Assembly (NCBI RefSeq): GCF_030864355.1
Contig: NC_083396.1
Span: 1,984,001-2,048,000, forward strand
Reading direction: 5' to 3'
From: Cutaneotrichosporon cavernicola
Lineage: Eukaryota > Basidiomycota > Tremellomycetes > Trichosporonales > Trichosporonaceae
Length of the DNA stretch: 64,000 nucleotides
How positions within the stretch are numbered: the first letter of the stretch is position 1; the number at the start of each line of letters is the position of its first letter. A program made the translations under genes and the position numbers. The notes under the pieces were generated by a model. That model made no database searches. It worked only from the letters and a program-made list of their open reading frames with translations, and was not told where the DNA came from. Shown piece by piece: positions 42,063 to 54,048 of this stretch.

Positions 42063-42576
42063 CTAAGCTTTGACGGGAATGGTGTAAGGCGGCGGTGAGT
42101 CGGCCAACGACCGTGACCTCTCCCGAAGCGGTGATGACCGGGGTCGTCCTCGACTACGCTCCCGACTCGGACTCTCGTCGCGGTCCCGCCATCGGCGGTG
42201 ACTAAGATCGTGCGCGATAGCGTAGAACAGGATCCCGAGGGCTATGCCGACTGGGGTTAGCTTGCGCTCTCTTCGGTTGCGCAACCGCATGGGCCTCGAT
42301 GAGGGAGGGAGGATGTGAGGTGACATGAGGAGAGTTGAGGAGAGTTGAGGCCCAAAACGGCGACAGGAATGGCCCAGATGCCAAGTCTTGGCTTGGCATG
42401 CCCAGTCCGGCCTGCTGTCTTGGGGTGGTCCGTGCTTGACCGACCAACGAGGACGGAAACTCACAGCAAAGAATGAGCAGGTCGGTTGAGCGGGCGCGCT
42501 CAAAGACGGCAGCACACGCTGTCGTGTCGAGTGTGAGCCGGGGTGCGTTGAAGGGAGTGCGCTCGAGAGCGGGCAT
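42063..42576 (-). CDS. Small single-pass membrane protein, unknown function
   Basis: Two exons (42465-42576, 42063-42250) encode 99 residues. The start is MPALERTPFNAPRLTLDTTA. A hydrophobic helix formed across the splice (DLLILCFGIALGILFYAIAH) occupies about residues 31-50. The rest is Arg/Ser/Asp-rich with S-R dipeptides, ending PPPYTIPVKA, which contains a PPPY motif of the kind bound by WW-domain ubiquitin ligases. No named family is recognised. The 214-nt intron ends gctaaccccag, the strongest local acceptor type. Absence of a cleavable signal suggests a membrane anchor in ER, Golgi or mitochondria. Confidence 0.65.
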
Positions 42577-43017
42577 AACCACGGGGATGGTTCGGGTAGA
42601 GAGGGAGTGTGTAGATAAGTAACGAGTGGATGAGAGGGTCATATATGAATGGTTTGTGATGTTTGTAGGTCTGCTCACTGGAGGCTGCGCAACAGTATCC
42701 GGTTCAGCCGGGGTGCAGCCGAGCAGTGGTGTTTTGGTGGCTTGGGCTTGGGCCTGGGCCTAACTTGGGCCTAGGCCTCCCTCTCTACAATCCCCTACTA
42801 GGCATCCCAATCCATGGATCAAAAGCTACAAATAACAGTATAACCGTTACAATATATTAATCAGATCTGTTCTTACTGAATGCAGAACGAACGTGTGACG
42901 GAAGCAAAATTTCAATTTCGCATCTGTTTGCCTTGTTGCTGTCGTCATCTGCTCACTCAACAACATGGTCGTGGCTGCTTTATGCATTCTCTCGCTCAAC
43001 GCGTCACAAAACACAAA
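42577..43017. promoter_or_regulatory. Divergent spacer upstream of MTAP
   Basis: The 441-nt divergent spacer holds a direct ttgggcct-type cluster (42745-42778, including cctaggcc) and an AT-rich patch (about 42826-42860). No gene is seen. Confidence 0.4.
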
Positions 43018-44340
43018 ATGGCTTCTTCTAAAGGTATGTGCCTTTCTCTGTTCTTGATCGCTTCAAATTCAGACTTGTCCAGACTGGCTCCAACGAGGCA
43101 TTGACTACCTCTTCTTGCTTTCATCTCGCTGGCCGGCGTACTCACCTGACCTCGTCTAACCCACTTTGGCATAGCTAACCCCAGTCCTCGTCGGCGTCAT
43201 TGGTGGTTCGGGGCTGTACCACCTCGACAACCTTACCTTTGTGTACGCTCTCTTCTCGTCTCAGCTGACATAAGGAAGAAGGTAGACATCACCACGCCAT
43301 GGGGCAAGCCCTCGTCGCCCATCACCATTTCCAAGCTGCCTAACGGCGCTGAAATCGCCTTCATCTCTCGCCACGGCCCCCACCACACCATCACGCCCTC
43401 CGAGGTTCCCGTGCGCGCCAACATTGCCGCACTCAAGAGCCTGGGCGTCCAGGCGATCGTGGCGTTCTCGGCAGTCGGCAGTCTGAGGGAGGAGATTGCG
43501 CCCGGCCACTTTGTCATTCCGGACCAGATTATCGACCGGACCAAGGGTATTCGGGCTGACACGTTCTTCCGCGGCGAGGGGGTTGTCGTTCACTCGATGT
43601 TTGGCGACCCGTTCTCAGGACAGCTCAACGCTTTCATCGCGCCCCGTGTGCAGAAGATCCTCTCCGATCTCGGGGGAGAGGTCAAGCTCCACACTGACCG
43701 TACGGTTGTTTGCATGGAGGGCCCGGCTTTCTCGACCCGTGCGGAGAGTATCATGTACCGCCAGTGGGGTGGTGACATTATCAACATGAGCGTTATTCCC
43801 GAGGCCAAGCTCGCGCGCGAGTGCGAGATTGAGTGAGTGGAGCTGGCATAGTTGGCGCAGGGGGGCTTTGGGGCCTTGGAAAGCCAGGATTCCTGTGCAA
43901 GGCTGGGAGGAAGCCTGGCCTTGATCTGGACTAGCCGCAGACGCCCCCGTTCGACCGCATTGCTGACGCCAGCTACTCCCTCATCTGCACGGCTACCGAC
44001 TACGATGCGTGGCGTGTCGGAGAGGCCCCCGTCACGGTCGAGGAGGTCGTCAAGACCCTCACTACCAACGCGGGCAACTCGCGCGCCGTTGCCGCTGGCA
44101 TCCTCGAGGAGGTCTACGCCCACGTCTCGGCCGGCGAGCTCACTGAGATTGCGGGCTCGATGAAGTTTGCCTGCATCACGCGTGCGGATGTGAGTGCTCG
44201 CATCTGCTGGCCCACTGCCATCAAGTGCTTGAGTGTAACAGCTCCGCTAACCCGTGCCATCTCAACCAGGCTAACCCCAGTCCCAGCCCAAGGCCGCGCG
44301 CGAGAAGTTTGCGTTCATCCTCCCGGAGTACTTCAGCTAG
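43018..44340 (+). CDS. MEU1: S-methyl-5'-thioadenosine phosphorylase
   Basis: Five exons (43018-43033, 43185-43242, 43275-43832, 43973-44189, 44281-44340) encode 302 residues. Exon 1 has only 16 coding nucleotides. The enzyme converts methylthioadenosine plus phosphate to adenine and methylthioribose-1-phosphate in methionine salvage. Motifs are [74 protein letters not shown] and [14 protein letters not shown], all typical of MTAP. MTA is the by-product of ACC synthase, and an ACC-synthase-like gene lies 15 kb away. Three introns end in CTAAC/CTGAC plus CCCAG or GCCAG. Confidence 0.95.
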
Positions 44341-44774
44341 ACCACCTAGATCATGTACACTTGCCACGGCAGCTCGGCGGACGACTCTTGGAAGATGATT
44401 CTCGTCGGATGGCCTTGACAAAGCAGTTCCATTGACCGGAACAGCTGACCACAACCGAGTCCTTTACTCATGACACAGTATAGTACAGGTCCCAAACAGT
44501 AGATTGTTGGCGTTCCAACAGGTACAAAACGGATTGAGGTACTTGCCCACTCGGCGTTACCGTTGACGTCACTTGCAAACGGTACAGGTGGCAAATGGAG
44601 TTGGTCAATTCACAAGAGCACCTGCAGATGGAACGAGCGCGCTTGTTCTCAAACTCGTCATGCTAGTCAATTGAATCGAGAACTGACCTTCTCACTTGCA
44701 ATGGAACTTGCAATACACTTACATGCCAGTATGACTCTATTCTCTTCTCCCTTCCTACTCCTTCCTACTCCTTC
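44341..44774. other. Convergent spacer with 10-bp repeat at its right edge
   Basis: This interval lies between the MTAP stop and the stop of the small type I membrane protein. Three perfect copies of CTTCCTACTC occupy 44751-44780 and overlap the neighbouring stop codon. No gene is seen. Confidence 0.5.
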
Positions 44775-44780
44775 CTACTC
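44751..44780. repeat. Three perfect 10-bp tandem copies
   Basis: CTTCCTACTC is repeated at 44751-44760, 44761-44770 and 44771-44780. In the minus-strand gene the copy nearest the coding region supplies the TAG stop (44775-44777). Confidence 0.97.
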
Positions 44781-45291
44781 CTTGAGCACAACCTTCTCCT
44801 CTCCTTCATGGACCAACCCCTCCTCGCTCCTGCTAGTCTCCTCTTGCTCCCGTGTCCTCTGACAAAACAGGAGCACAAGCACAATACTGCTAAAGTTGAG
44901 CAGCGCAACGACGAGCATGACCGCCGCGTAGATCCGCCGATCACCAAGGGCTTGGTATCCCCACGCAACGGCGTCGCGTACTGGTGTGAATATGGTGCGG
45001 TGGTATTTGTCGGTGGGGATGACGTGTGCATCGACACCGTGGAATTCGTTGGCACCGTTGTAAGGTGAGAGGAAGGACGATAGGTCGGATGGGGAGATGA
45101 TGTAGATCCGCCCGTCAACTTCAATGGTGCGGAGTGAGGGGGAGTCGGGGGACCAGGATGGGGTGTCCGGCGCATGGATGGGAGCGGCTGCCACAAAGGT
45201 GAGGGCAAAGGAGATCAAGGCTGGGGTTAGCAGGCGCTAGGTTGGTGAGGACAGAGGTGAGAGAGGACGTACCGAGGAGACCAAACTTCAT
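44775..45291 (-). CDS. Small type I membrane protein with signal peptide
   Basis: Two exons (45273-45291, 44775-45220) encode 154 residues. The N-terminus MKFGLLALISFALTFVAAAP is a clear signal peptide. A lumenal or extracellular segment follows with WSPDSPSLRTIEVDGRIYII. A membrane helix (YAAVMLVVALLNFSSIVLVL) lies at about residues 107-128. The short tail is charged (RTREQEETSRSEEG). No family is recognised. The first exon has only six codons plus one base, and the intron ends gctaaccccag. The stop codon lies within a 10-bp tandem repeat, so repeat-length changes could alter the C-terminus. Confidence 0.7.
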
Positions 45292-46066
45292 GACGAGATG
45301 GAGATGTATAGAGATCGGTTAAGAGAGAGGAGATGTAAGATTCGGGTTAAGAGTAGTTCAATGTGAAGGTGATGATGCTGTTCGTCTCCCCATGTTACTA
45401 CCGAGCTGAGCCCGTAACTTTGATCGCTTGATACTCATCTGTTCCTCCATCTGAGTTTAGATGACCCCTCAATTCCTAAGGTGCCCAGATGTCACAGGCA
45501 CCGGCCACGGGGCACGAACCCGCGATAACCTGAATATAATAACTGGTTAGTTGGCAGCTGGTATGCTGTATGCTGTAAGATGAGTTGAAGTACACAAGTC
45601 TGCCGACGTACCACCAACCGTACCGACAGACAGGTTGGTTTGGCGTTTGAGATTAACTCGGAGCCTGAGCATGAGCTCCCGCGTGCTTAACGTGGCGCAG
45701 GTCGATCACACATCGCACATCCAATTTGTATCTCCAGCGTTGACGGGCTGACGGGAGAGAGTGAATTACCCAAGCATCAAGCGTTTACGACGGTGGCGCT
45801 ATTTCGGGAAGGATATGGGATCTATGGGACTTGACTTGAAACGGGCTGCGGGCTGCTTTAACCCTAAACCTACGAGCCTTCATGATCTCTAACGATGGTT
45901 TTCTGGACCACCTTACCATTCTCTTCACTCTCCCACGGTCTCATAGTCTGTCGGAAAGAAACACCGAGCGTGGCACCTTGCCTCCACTGTGGGGCCACCA
46001 TTTGCCGCCCAACTATACACTAACCCGAAACCAATATTTGTTGACTCACAACCAAGTCAAGTCGCC
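45292..46066. other. Divergent spacer upstream of the PPIL4-type gene
   Basis: About 775 nt. A minus-strand word resembling a tRNA T-arm (around 45507-45525) does not extend into a full tRNA. No gene is supported. Confidence 0.5.
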
Positions 46067-47515
46067 ATGTCGGTGCTCCTCGAGACGTCGTTGGGCGAGA
46101 TTGTCATCGACCTCGAGGTTGATCGGTGTCCGCGGACGTGCGACAACTTTCTCAAACTCTGCAAGCTCAAGTACTATGCGCTGAATGCCTTCTTCAATGT
46201 CTCAAAGGACTTTATTGCGCAGACAGGTGATCCCACAGCAACCGGAACGGGCGGCGAGTGCGTCGACGCCTTCCTCTACTCTAAGAATCCAACTGGATCT
46301 CAACCAGCCCGATACTTTGCCCCAGAGATTACGACCAAGCTCAAACACAAGGCCAAGGGGACCGTTAGTATGGCCGTTGCGCCTACTGATCCCCCGGGTT
46401 GCGGGAGCCAGTTCTTCATCACTCTTGCGGATAATATCGATTATCTGGATGGCAAGCATGCTGTTTTCGGGCATGTTGTCGAGGGACTCGAGACGCTCGA
46501 TAAGATCAACGACGCGTATCTTGACAAAGAGGGGCGGCCGCTGCAGGATATCCGTATCCGCCATGTTGAGATTCTTGGTACGTCCGCTTCAGTGTTGCCG
46601 CAACTGACTTCAGAGGACCCATTCGAGGACCCGCCCAACATGATCCCCGTTCCCGATTCGCCTCTCCGCCCTCCCGACGGGATGGTGCGCATCGCCGATG
46701 ACGAGGACGCCTTGGCCCAGGTCGACGAGGACGCGACCGCCGAGCGCGCGCGCGCAACCGCCGCCTCCTCCTCTGCTCTAACCCTAGAAATGATCGGCGA
46801 CCTTCCGTTCGCCGCCGTCCGCCCTCCGGAGAACATCCTCTTCGTGTGCAAGCTCAATCCCGTTACCCAGGACGACGACCTCGAGCTCATCTTCTCTCGT
46901 TTCGGCAAGATTCTCAGCTGCGAGATTGTGCGCGACAAGAAGACGGGCGACTCTTTGCAATACGCATTCATCGAGTACGACTTGCAGGACAGCGCCGAGC
47001 AGGCCTACTTCAAGATGCAGAATGTGCTGGTTGACGACCGGCGTATCTGGGTCGACTTTAGCCAGAGCGTCGCCAAGATGAAGGGGGCTTATCGGCCTGG
47101 TATGGCGCCGGATGGTGGAAGGGGTGGGAGGGGAGGAAGGGGTGGTCGCGGTGGGTTCGGAGGGAGAGGAGGGTTTGAGCGGACACGTGACTCGGGGTAC
47201 GGGAGTAAGGGATACGATGTGGTTGTGGACGCCCCAAGGCAACGCAGTTTGAGCCCACGGCGGGACCGCGATGACAGGCGCGACAGGAGAGACGACCGCG
47301 ATGACAGGCGCGACAGGAGAGACGATCGCGATGACAGGCGCGACAGGGACTCTGAACGCGATGACAGGCGCGACAGGGACTCTGAACGCCGCGACCGCAA
47401 TCGCGACAACCGCAGGGACCATGATCGTGATCGCGACTACCGTGATCGCGACCGTGAGCGGGACAGGAGGGACCGTGATCGTGACCGCGACCGCGACCGC
47501 GACCGCCGCCGATAG
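46067..47515 (+). CDS. PPIL4: Nuclear cyclophilin with RRM (PPIL4/Cyp6 type)
   Basis: Two exons (46067-46577, 46614-47515) encode 470 residues. The cyclophilin domain (residues 1-165) starts [20 protein letters not shown] and includes [20 protein letters not shown]. An RRM follows at about residues 240-320, with [20 protein letters not shown] (RNP2-type) and LQYAFIEYD (RNP1-type). The tail has a GRGGRGG box and then repeated Arg/Asp dipeptides (RDRDR). This order is that of PPIL4, a spliceosome-associated prolyl isomerase. The 36-nt intron is stop-free and in frame, so retention would insert 12 residues between the domains. Several usual catalytic-site residues of cyclophilin A are not obvious, as in other PPIL4 proteins. 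Confidence 0.93.
   Translation: MSVLLETSLGEIVIDLEVDRCPRTCDNFLKLCKLKYYALNAFFNVSKDFIAQTGDPTATGTGGECVDAFLYSKNPTGSQPARYFAPEITTKLKHKAKGTVSMAVAPTDPPGCGSQFFITLADNIDYLDGKHAVFGHVVEGLETLDKINDAYLDKEGRPLQDIRIRHVEILGTSASVLPQLTSEDPFEDPPNMIPVPDSPLRPPDGMVRIADDEDALAQVDEDATAERARATAASSSALTLEMIGDLPFAAVRPPENILFVCKLNPVTQDDDLELIFSRFGKILSCEIVRDKKTGDSLQYAFIEYDLQDSAEQAYFKMQNVLVDDRRIWVDFSQSVAKMKGAYRPGMAPDGGRGGRGGRGGRGGFGGRGGFERTRDSGYGSKGYDVVVDAPRQRSLSPRRDRDDRRDRRDDRDDRRDRRDDRDDRRDRDSERDDRRDRDSERRDRNRDNRRDHDRDRDYRDRDRERDRRDRDRDRDRDRDRRR
47268..47395 (+). repeat. 30-nt coding repeats of the Arg/Asp tail
   Basis: The word cgcgatgacaggcgcgacag recurs about every 30 nt across this interval, each copy ending in either gagagacga or ggactctgaa. 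It encodes the tail's RDDRRDR phrases. Confidence 0.85.
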
Positions 47516-47652
47516 AAGCTAGAATGTACATATGCATGGTATGACCCTGTCTAATCCTCTTCAACTCACGGACCTCGCCTGCCTGCTCGTCACTCGGTGG
47601 AATCGCTGGAATCGCTGCACTCGTGGCGTGATGCTCGCTTCGCTCGCACCCG

Positions 47653-48577
47653 TTACTTGCCGCCACGCCGCACGAGGTCGAGGAAGCCCTCCTTCGTGAG
47701 CGTCTCCTGTGCCCCACGACCGAGAATGTTATCTCTCTCCTTCCTGTTCTTGGCCGCCTCCGGCTTAACACCCGCCTTCTGCGCGAGCGTCGTCGCCTGC
47801 GCCTCGGCATTCTTGGACGCGACGAGAATGGCATTAAACAGCTTGATCACTGGTGTCAGCTCTCTCTCTCTCTCCAAAGCTCCGAGAGCTCCCAGAACTG
47901 CGATTCTGGGTTGACTCACCACCCCGCTGCGCAGTCTTACGCAGACCACGCTCAAACTCCTGACTCCCAACAGCAGCCCCCTGGGCCGGCACCCATCCCT
48001 CCAGGACGTTACGGATCCGCGCGCGGTCCAACCTCTCCTCACGCTCAGCCTTGAGTGCGCGCGCGGCTCGGCGCTCCAGCCGGCCCTCAGCCACACTGGG
48101 TGGAAGGGGCTTGGCGCTGAGTGCGAGGATTGGTGCGGCGGTCTTCTTCTTCTTCCTCTCATCATCCACCTCCTCGACCTCAACACCCTTGCGTTTCTTG
48201 GGACGCGCAGATTCAGTGAGGAGACCCGTGAGGGCCGCGCCGAAATCGGAAGCCGTCGTCACGCGCTTCTTCTCTGAGTGTCAGCTGCATCACCACAACT
48301 CGAGCCACGTACTGGGCGCCTTCTTCTCCCCGGGAGCCTGGGCACGTTCAATCTCCTCGTCCGTGTCCAGCTCATCGCCAAAATCGTTGTCGTCCGAGTC
48401 TTCGGGCATCTCGGGCTCCTGGACACGCACACCCTTCCCCTTCGCTGGCTTGGGAGCCGACTTGGGCTTGGATGACGCGTCCTCCTTGGCGACGCGGGCG
48501 CGCATGCTAGCCTTAGCCCCGGCCTTGGGCTTGCTTGGTCCAGCTTCGCTGTTCTTAAGGATACTCTTGAGTGCCAT
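47653..48577 (-). CDS. RRP15: Ribosomal RNA-processing protein RRP15
   Basis: Three exons (48313-48577, 47920-48273, 47653-47849) encode 271 residues. The N-terminal third is Lys/Ser/Pro-rich and acidic (EMPEDSDDNDFGDELDTDEE). The Rrp15 domain includes FGAALTGLLTE, LERRAARALKAEREERLDR, FERGLRKTAQRGVIKLFNAI and LTKEGFLDLVRRGGK, the conserved C-terminus. Rrp15 is a nucleolar pre-60S factor for 27S rRNA processing. Intron 2 contains a perfect 7-bp hairpin at 47891-47910 (CCCAGAA/TTCTGGG). The gene is divergent from TOM22 with a 188-nt shared spacer. Confidence 0.92.
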
Positions 48578-48765
48578 GGTGTTGGGGTGTGGATGTTGTT
48601 GATATTGTGGCTCTATCTCTCAATTCTTGATCTTCGTAACGGAAACTTTTCTTATCCACTCCCCCCACGTACTGACCCTTTTCCATTTGCCTTCCTCCGT
48701 CCTTCGGTCCCTCCCGTTCTAACCTCCGTCACCACATCTATAACTCCAACCACACATCAGCAACA

Positions 48766-49513
48766 ATGGTTCTCGTCGAGGAAGTCAAGGAGGATATCAT
48801 TGTCGACCACGAGTCTGACTACGAGACCGAGTCGGAGTTTAGCGACGACATGTCGGTTGCTTCGGACGACGACTTTGACACCAACGAGACCTTGGCCCAG
48901 CGCATTGCCGCCCTCAAGGACATTGTGCCGCCCGAGACGCGGACCGCCGTCTCCAAGAGCGCCACTCGTGTCGTCGACTTGGCCAAGTGGGCTGCTAATG
49001 GGACCGGGCAGCTTGCTTGGTGGATTACCACTTCTGCGCTGCTCGTCGGCCTTCCCCTCGCGCTGGCTATTGAGGACGAGGCGCGCATTACGCAGCAGGA
49101 GCGCGAGATGCAGATGCAGAGCGCTGGACAGCAGCAGGTGAGTGTCGCTGTGTTGAGGAAAAGAAAGAGATGAGGGAAGGACGAGGTGGATGGAGGTGGA
49201 GATGAGGAAGGGGGGGTGAGAGAGTGGAGCCGGCATCACGGCGTACGCCGCGTTGGGTTCCATCTTGCGGCCAGCGCGCTGCTGCGAGGCAAAGTATGCG
49301 GCGCAGCACGTCACCCGTCATCAGCCTCCCTCCAACCACCTTCCTCCATCCACCTTGAATCCGATCTCATTCCATCACACACTCTTCCTTCCACCTTCCC
49401 TCCACCTCTTTCCTGACCCCTTCCCCTCTTGCCGCCGCTGCGCACAACCCCGCTAACCCCAGCTCATGGGCGGCGCGCCCGGCCAGCCCGCGGGCGTTCC
49501 CGCCGGCTTCTAA
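48766..49513 (+). CDS. TOM22: Mitochondrial import receptor subunit TOM22
   Basis: Two exons (48766-49137, 49463-49513) encode 140 residues. An acidic cytosolic N-terminus (VEEVKEDIIVDHESDYETES) binds presequences. The TOM22 core ETLAQRIAALKDIVPPETR precedes one helix (LAWWITTSALLVGLPLALAI) at about residues 84-103. A short intermembrane tail ends MGGAPGQPAGVPAGF. Tom22 is the central receptor and organiser of the outer-membrane TOM complex. The intron (325 nt) is long for this window and ends gctaaccccag. Only 16 codons lie in exon 2. Confidence 0.93.
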
Positions 49514-50630
49514 GCGATTCGACTCCTTGTTAGCTAGCTTGTTCGTCCCTCAAAACCGCGCCGCCAGACAGGCGCCGCGATTGTACGATAGCCGCATCAT
49601 GTATGGCATCACCCCTCCGCGCACTGCGCAGGTGTGGAGTCGATGGCCGGGATGAGTGGAGATGTGGATCGTTTGGAGGTGTCTAGTGCATACGGAATTC
49701 GCTGACCATGCTCGGAAGCTGGGATAACGCATGTGAGGGGGGGCACATATCTAACAGCGAGAGGATTCGCTGTGCCGAGTCGCTCAGGCTAACCCTTATC
49801 ACTCAGGTCTAACTCACTACAAGCTGCAAGATGTCAATACCAACACTCACGACCGATGTACCTCGCTCGCAAGCCCCAAGTGCCAAGCTGCAGAGGGTTG
49901 TGCGGTACCGGAAACGGTACCCTCAAGAGTGGCGAGGTGATGTGCGCGACGTTGTCCGTGAAACAAGTGGAGGCGGAGCTAAGAGTCTCTAGCGGACAAG
50001 CCGTGCGCGGAACATTAGCGGAGATTGATCTCGACCTCCATCGACACAGGCATGCTTAGATACTGCTCTGCATCTGCCACCTACACTACCTGGGACCCTG
50101 GGTGCTGTTCCTGCTGCCCGGCCGACCGCAGCGATGTCGACGGACATCGGCCGGACGGGTGGCGATGGATGGCCGATTTATAAGCCGGTCCTTCCATAAC
50201 GTTCCGGCACGATCCAGACCAGCACCTGTGGTTGTGGTTGTGTCCGCACAGCATTCCGTAGACCATCTATCCCAGTAGACGACATAGCGAGGCAAGCATC
50301 GGAAGCTGGGGCCATTGCGATCAGATGCTAATGGAGCGTGACCGCCGAGACGTGGAGCGAAGACAATGGAAGCATGGATTAGCCGCCGGGGCTCGTGCCC
50401 AAGACAGTATAACAGTATAGCCCAGCCAGGGTATACAGTCTACGCATCTACATCTGCACGCAGGTTTGGTAATGCTTTGGCCCGGCGCAAGGAGAATGAA
50501 GAGGTGGATAGAAGCAAACGACGTGGGCTGAGTCAGACATTGTTGCGATTGCGGAGCCAAATGAACCCGCCACCACTCGGACACTTTGCAGATAATTGTT
50601 GTCATCGATCTCATCGTGACACACTCCACC
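49514..50630. other. Gene-free interval between TOM22 and the RING gene
   Basis: About 1.1 kb. Short open frames here show no coding character. Near 50102-50165 the sequence is rich in gccgaccg/cggacat words with weak dyad symmetry. No RNA gene is recognised. Confidence 0.5.
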
Positions 50631-53188
50631 ATGTCCTCTCCACGACCACCACCAGATGTGCTTGACCAAGGGCGCGCGGCCGAGACCGAGCGTCTGCACC
50701 CGCATGACGAACCAATGATTACAACCGAGAGCTCCGAGAGCTCCAGCGTACCCCAACCCCAGCACGTCGATGAGAGCTCTAGCACAGCCAACGTGACCAA
50801 CGATGGGGACAATGCCAGGTCTCCACCTCCCCCAAACCCCGCTCTTACCTCTGCCACAACCCCACCTCCCAACCCCTCCAGCTCGGCGTCGCCACCCGCC
50901 GCTCCACATGGTGCCGCGCCAGGCACGGCCTCGTCCCCGAACCGCCGGCTCGCACCACGCCCCCTTTCATCCGTCTCCTTCTTCTTACCCTTCAGCGGAC
51001 AACGAGCTGGTCCTGATGCACCACAAGTAGGCCTGACGTGGACGCTCGAGGTGTTCGGCAACGACGAGGAGGGCGGCGGCGGCGGCCCCCCTGCTCCCGG
51101 CCCTGAGGGGACGCCGAACGTGGAAGCGAGCGCCGACACAGCAGCCCAGGCCCAGAACACTCCGGCACCCGAGGCGGCGGACCCGACCGCCGCGGACGGC
51201 GCCGGGCAAGGAGCCAACCCACCACCCAACCCACAAACCCAGGAGCGTGATGGGCCGACGCGCTCCATCTTCTTCATCGTCGGGCCCGATGGGACGATGC
51301 GCAGGGGTGACGGAGCCGTTGACGACACTGCACCTCAGCTCTTCCCATTCCCGTTCCCCTTCGCCTTCCCGTTCCAGGCTGGACCGCCACCGCCCGACCC
51401 AGCCAAGGCAGCTGAGCTTCTCAACTCGCTCCCGACCGTGGGCCGTGCACTCCTTAAACGTGTCGACAAGGTCGTGACTGCTGAGGGACAGCGCGACGAC
51501 GGCGACAGCTCGGGCTGGCAGTGCGGTGTCTGTCTCGAGGGCATCGACGTTGGGGAGACCGTCAAAGCACTACCCTGCAACCACCTGTTCCATGAGGCTT
51601 GTCTCCAGCCGTGGTTCACGAACCACCACCACAACTGGTAAGTCATCGTATGAATCCTTATCGTCCAGCTGACTCCAGCCCTACCTGCCGTCTTGACCTC
51701 GACCCTTTACGCACTCTCCATGAACCTGCTCGACGCGCGCCACTGCGCCCGACGACGACGGGCTCGGGACGCGGCACGCCAGCGGCCCGTGCGCCCCACC
51801 CGTATGCGCGCCCTGGCGCCGCCGGAGCTGCGAACACCGAGGGCCGCCGCAGCCGGCCGGGGAGTAACGCACCCACCCAGCCCACCACGCCGCAGAACGA
51901 ACGCGCCGACGGGGCAGGCAATGACCGCCTCGAGGTGCCCATGAACCCGATGGATATGGCGCTCGACATCGCGCGAATGCTCGGTCTCCCTATCGGATCG
52001 CCAGCTCCCATGCGCGAGGGCGAGCAGCGTCGCGAGGAGGGTGATGGTGATGGCGAGCGCGTCAACCAGAACCAGGAGGAAGCTGCAGCTGTCCCCAGTG
52101 GGCCTGCTGAGAACATTGCCGCCGAGCAGCCGCGGTCTCCACCTCACGACGGCCTCCAGCGACCCACGCCCCAGCGTCGCCGGCACATTACCGTCTTCCA
52201 CATTGGAGGCGACGGAGGCGTGCACGAGGAGACGCACATGCGTCAAGCCGCGGCCGACCGGGACCCTCAGGCCGAGGGCGCACAAGCTCGCGAAGGCACC
52301 CCTGCCAATGCACCCGAGGCTCCAGATACCGCTCCTGCTCGCGAGGACACACCAGCTTGGGCGCCAGGACTCTTCGGCCTCAATCCGCTGGCAGGGGCAG
52401 CGATGGACTGGGGAACGTTCATGACCGGCGGCGGTGTGGGCGCGAACACGCCCAATAACGCCGGGACACCGGCTACTGGCGCGGCCCCAGTGAACGCGGA
52501 GGCACAAGCTGAGACACGTCCTGCCGGGCTTGCACCCGTTGGCGCTGTACCTCCGCGCCCAACGAACGCCGGTGCCGGCGCTCCAGCTCCGAACCGCGAA
52601 GGCGCAGAGGGCAACGCCGGGACAGGCACATTCCGCTTCCCGTTCGAGTTCATGTTCGTCCGGCCACCTCCGGGCGGACCGCCCGAGGAACCGGTCCAGC
52701 CTGAGAACCAGGCTCCTGTTCCTCAGTCGACGTTTGTCCCGCAAACACTGGAAAGCTGGACTGCGCAGCGCGAGAAGAGCCTCGGATGGCGCTGCGACGC
52801 CATCGAGTGCCTTATTGCCCCTCCTGTTCCGGACGCAGAGTTGATGGACGTCGACGACGACGACGAGACGGAGACGGAGACTGAGACTGAGGCCGATGCA
52901 GGCGACAAGGAGATGCTGGCCATCTACGCCGAGAACCAGGCGCCCTTCCCTCCCCGCGAGAAACCCGAGGACGAGCCGCATACCGGACATGAGTTTGTGC
53001 TCCTCTCCTGTCCACACCGCTGGCACCGCGCTTGTCTCGAGACAGCTGCGCGCAGTGCCGGACACTCGATGGTGCCGGATGCGAGCGGGCGTGAGTGGAT
53101 CCGCTGCGCGCGGTGCCGCAAGGAAGGCTGGATTGTGCCCCGCGAGACCAAGACCGAGACGGAGACGGAGAGGGTTACGCTTTCTTGA
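50631..53188 (+). CDS. RING-H2 E3 ligase with long disordered regions and a second Cys/His cluster
   Basis: Two exons (50631-51637, 51679-53188) encode 838 residues. A RING-H2 domain lies at about residues 297-341: WQCGVCLEGIDVGETVKALP, then CNHLFHEACLQPWF and, after the splice, CPTC. The intron splits the Cys codon of CPTC as TG|C. Flanking regions are Pro/Ala/Gly/Asn-rich and disordered. Near the C-terminus (about 700-820) a second cluster reads WRCDAIECLI, SCPHRWHRACLE and RCARC, which looks like a degenerate RING. An acidic DET repeat lies between its halves. E3 ligase activity is inferred from the first RING. Disorder around a RING recalls nuclear quality-control ligases such as San1, but no orthology is claimed. 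Confidence 0.85.
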
Positions 53189-54048
53189 TCCGAGTTATAC
53201 AAGTTCACTGCATTACACGTTCACCTCTCTCATAGACTGTCTAGACGTTGTACATTCTAGTTGTTATCAACCCATGCATCGCTATGACATGATTGAGTGT
53301 CTAGTTGCGCTGGGTTGCAGAGCGTCGTCTGCATGTCGGTGAGGATGCGACCCGGAGGTGGATTGGAGGGCCTCACAGTTCACTCGGGCCTAGTGAGTAG
53401 GATACCGTCTTCTAACCCGATCTCATTGACGACTCCAACTCACGACTAGGTGGATTTGGATATAGGTCTCTACATGATGGATACGCTGTGACCTCCGGTT
53501 GCCAGATACACCATTCGCTTACTGTCCAGTTCGGCGATCGCCACTGGTCGTGTTTGGAGGAAAAACAAAATACCATTGGTGTTTGAGGAAGCCTGGGGTG
53601 TTTCGGATGGTCCCTGTGTTGGCGCGGAAAGGAGGGATCCTACTTTTCATCTCTCCTGCTCCACTTGTCACTTGTCACTTGTCACGCTCCAAACATGTTG
53701 GCCACCTCCAATTCGACGACATTGGACGGGCAGCGCCAGAGTATATACCACATGCGCCAGCGCTGGCGCCCAGACCTCTCTGATCTGTCCTTCCGACATG
53801 TCCAGCCCAAAGCCACCTTCCAATGCAGCAGCGGTTCACCGCACATAGGGAAGCCGTCGCGAAAGCCTGTCATGACGTTATTCTGTCGCCGCTGGTCAGA
53901 CAGGATGCACAGCAAGAAGTGTAGACAATTGGGAACCGATAAACTCGGGATATATCTTTGCCTTGATGTTGCATGGTTTCAGGCTACCCGCACCGTCCCC
54001 TGGGACAACCAACACTCACCCGACATTCCGCAGTGGCCCCCTACTCAC
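53189..54048. other. Gene-free interval between convergent genes
   Basis: About 860 nt between the RING stop and the stop of a minus-strand coiled-coil gene. It contains three adjacent cacttgt words (53663-53683). Nothing else is supported. Confidence 0.5.

Noticed and set aside
45505..45560. tRNA-like T-arm on the minus strand (gcggg-ttcgtgc-cccgt)
   Set aside because: The B-box has a mismatch, and no matching acceptor, D or anticodon stems can be folded around it.
51707..53065. 452-residue minus-strand frame
   Set aside because: It mirrors the low-complexity part of the RING gene; GC-rich codons keep the antisense open.
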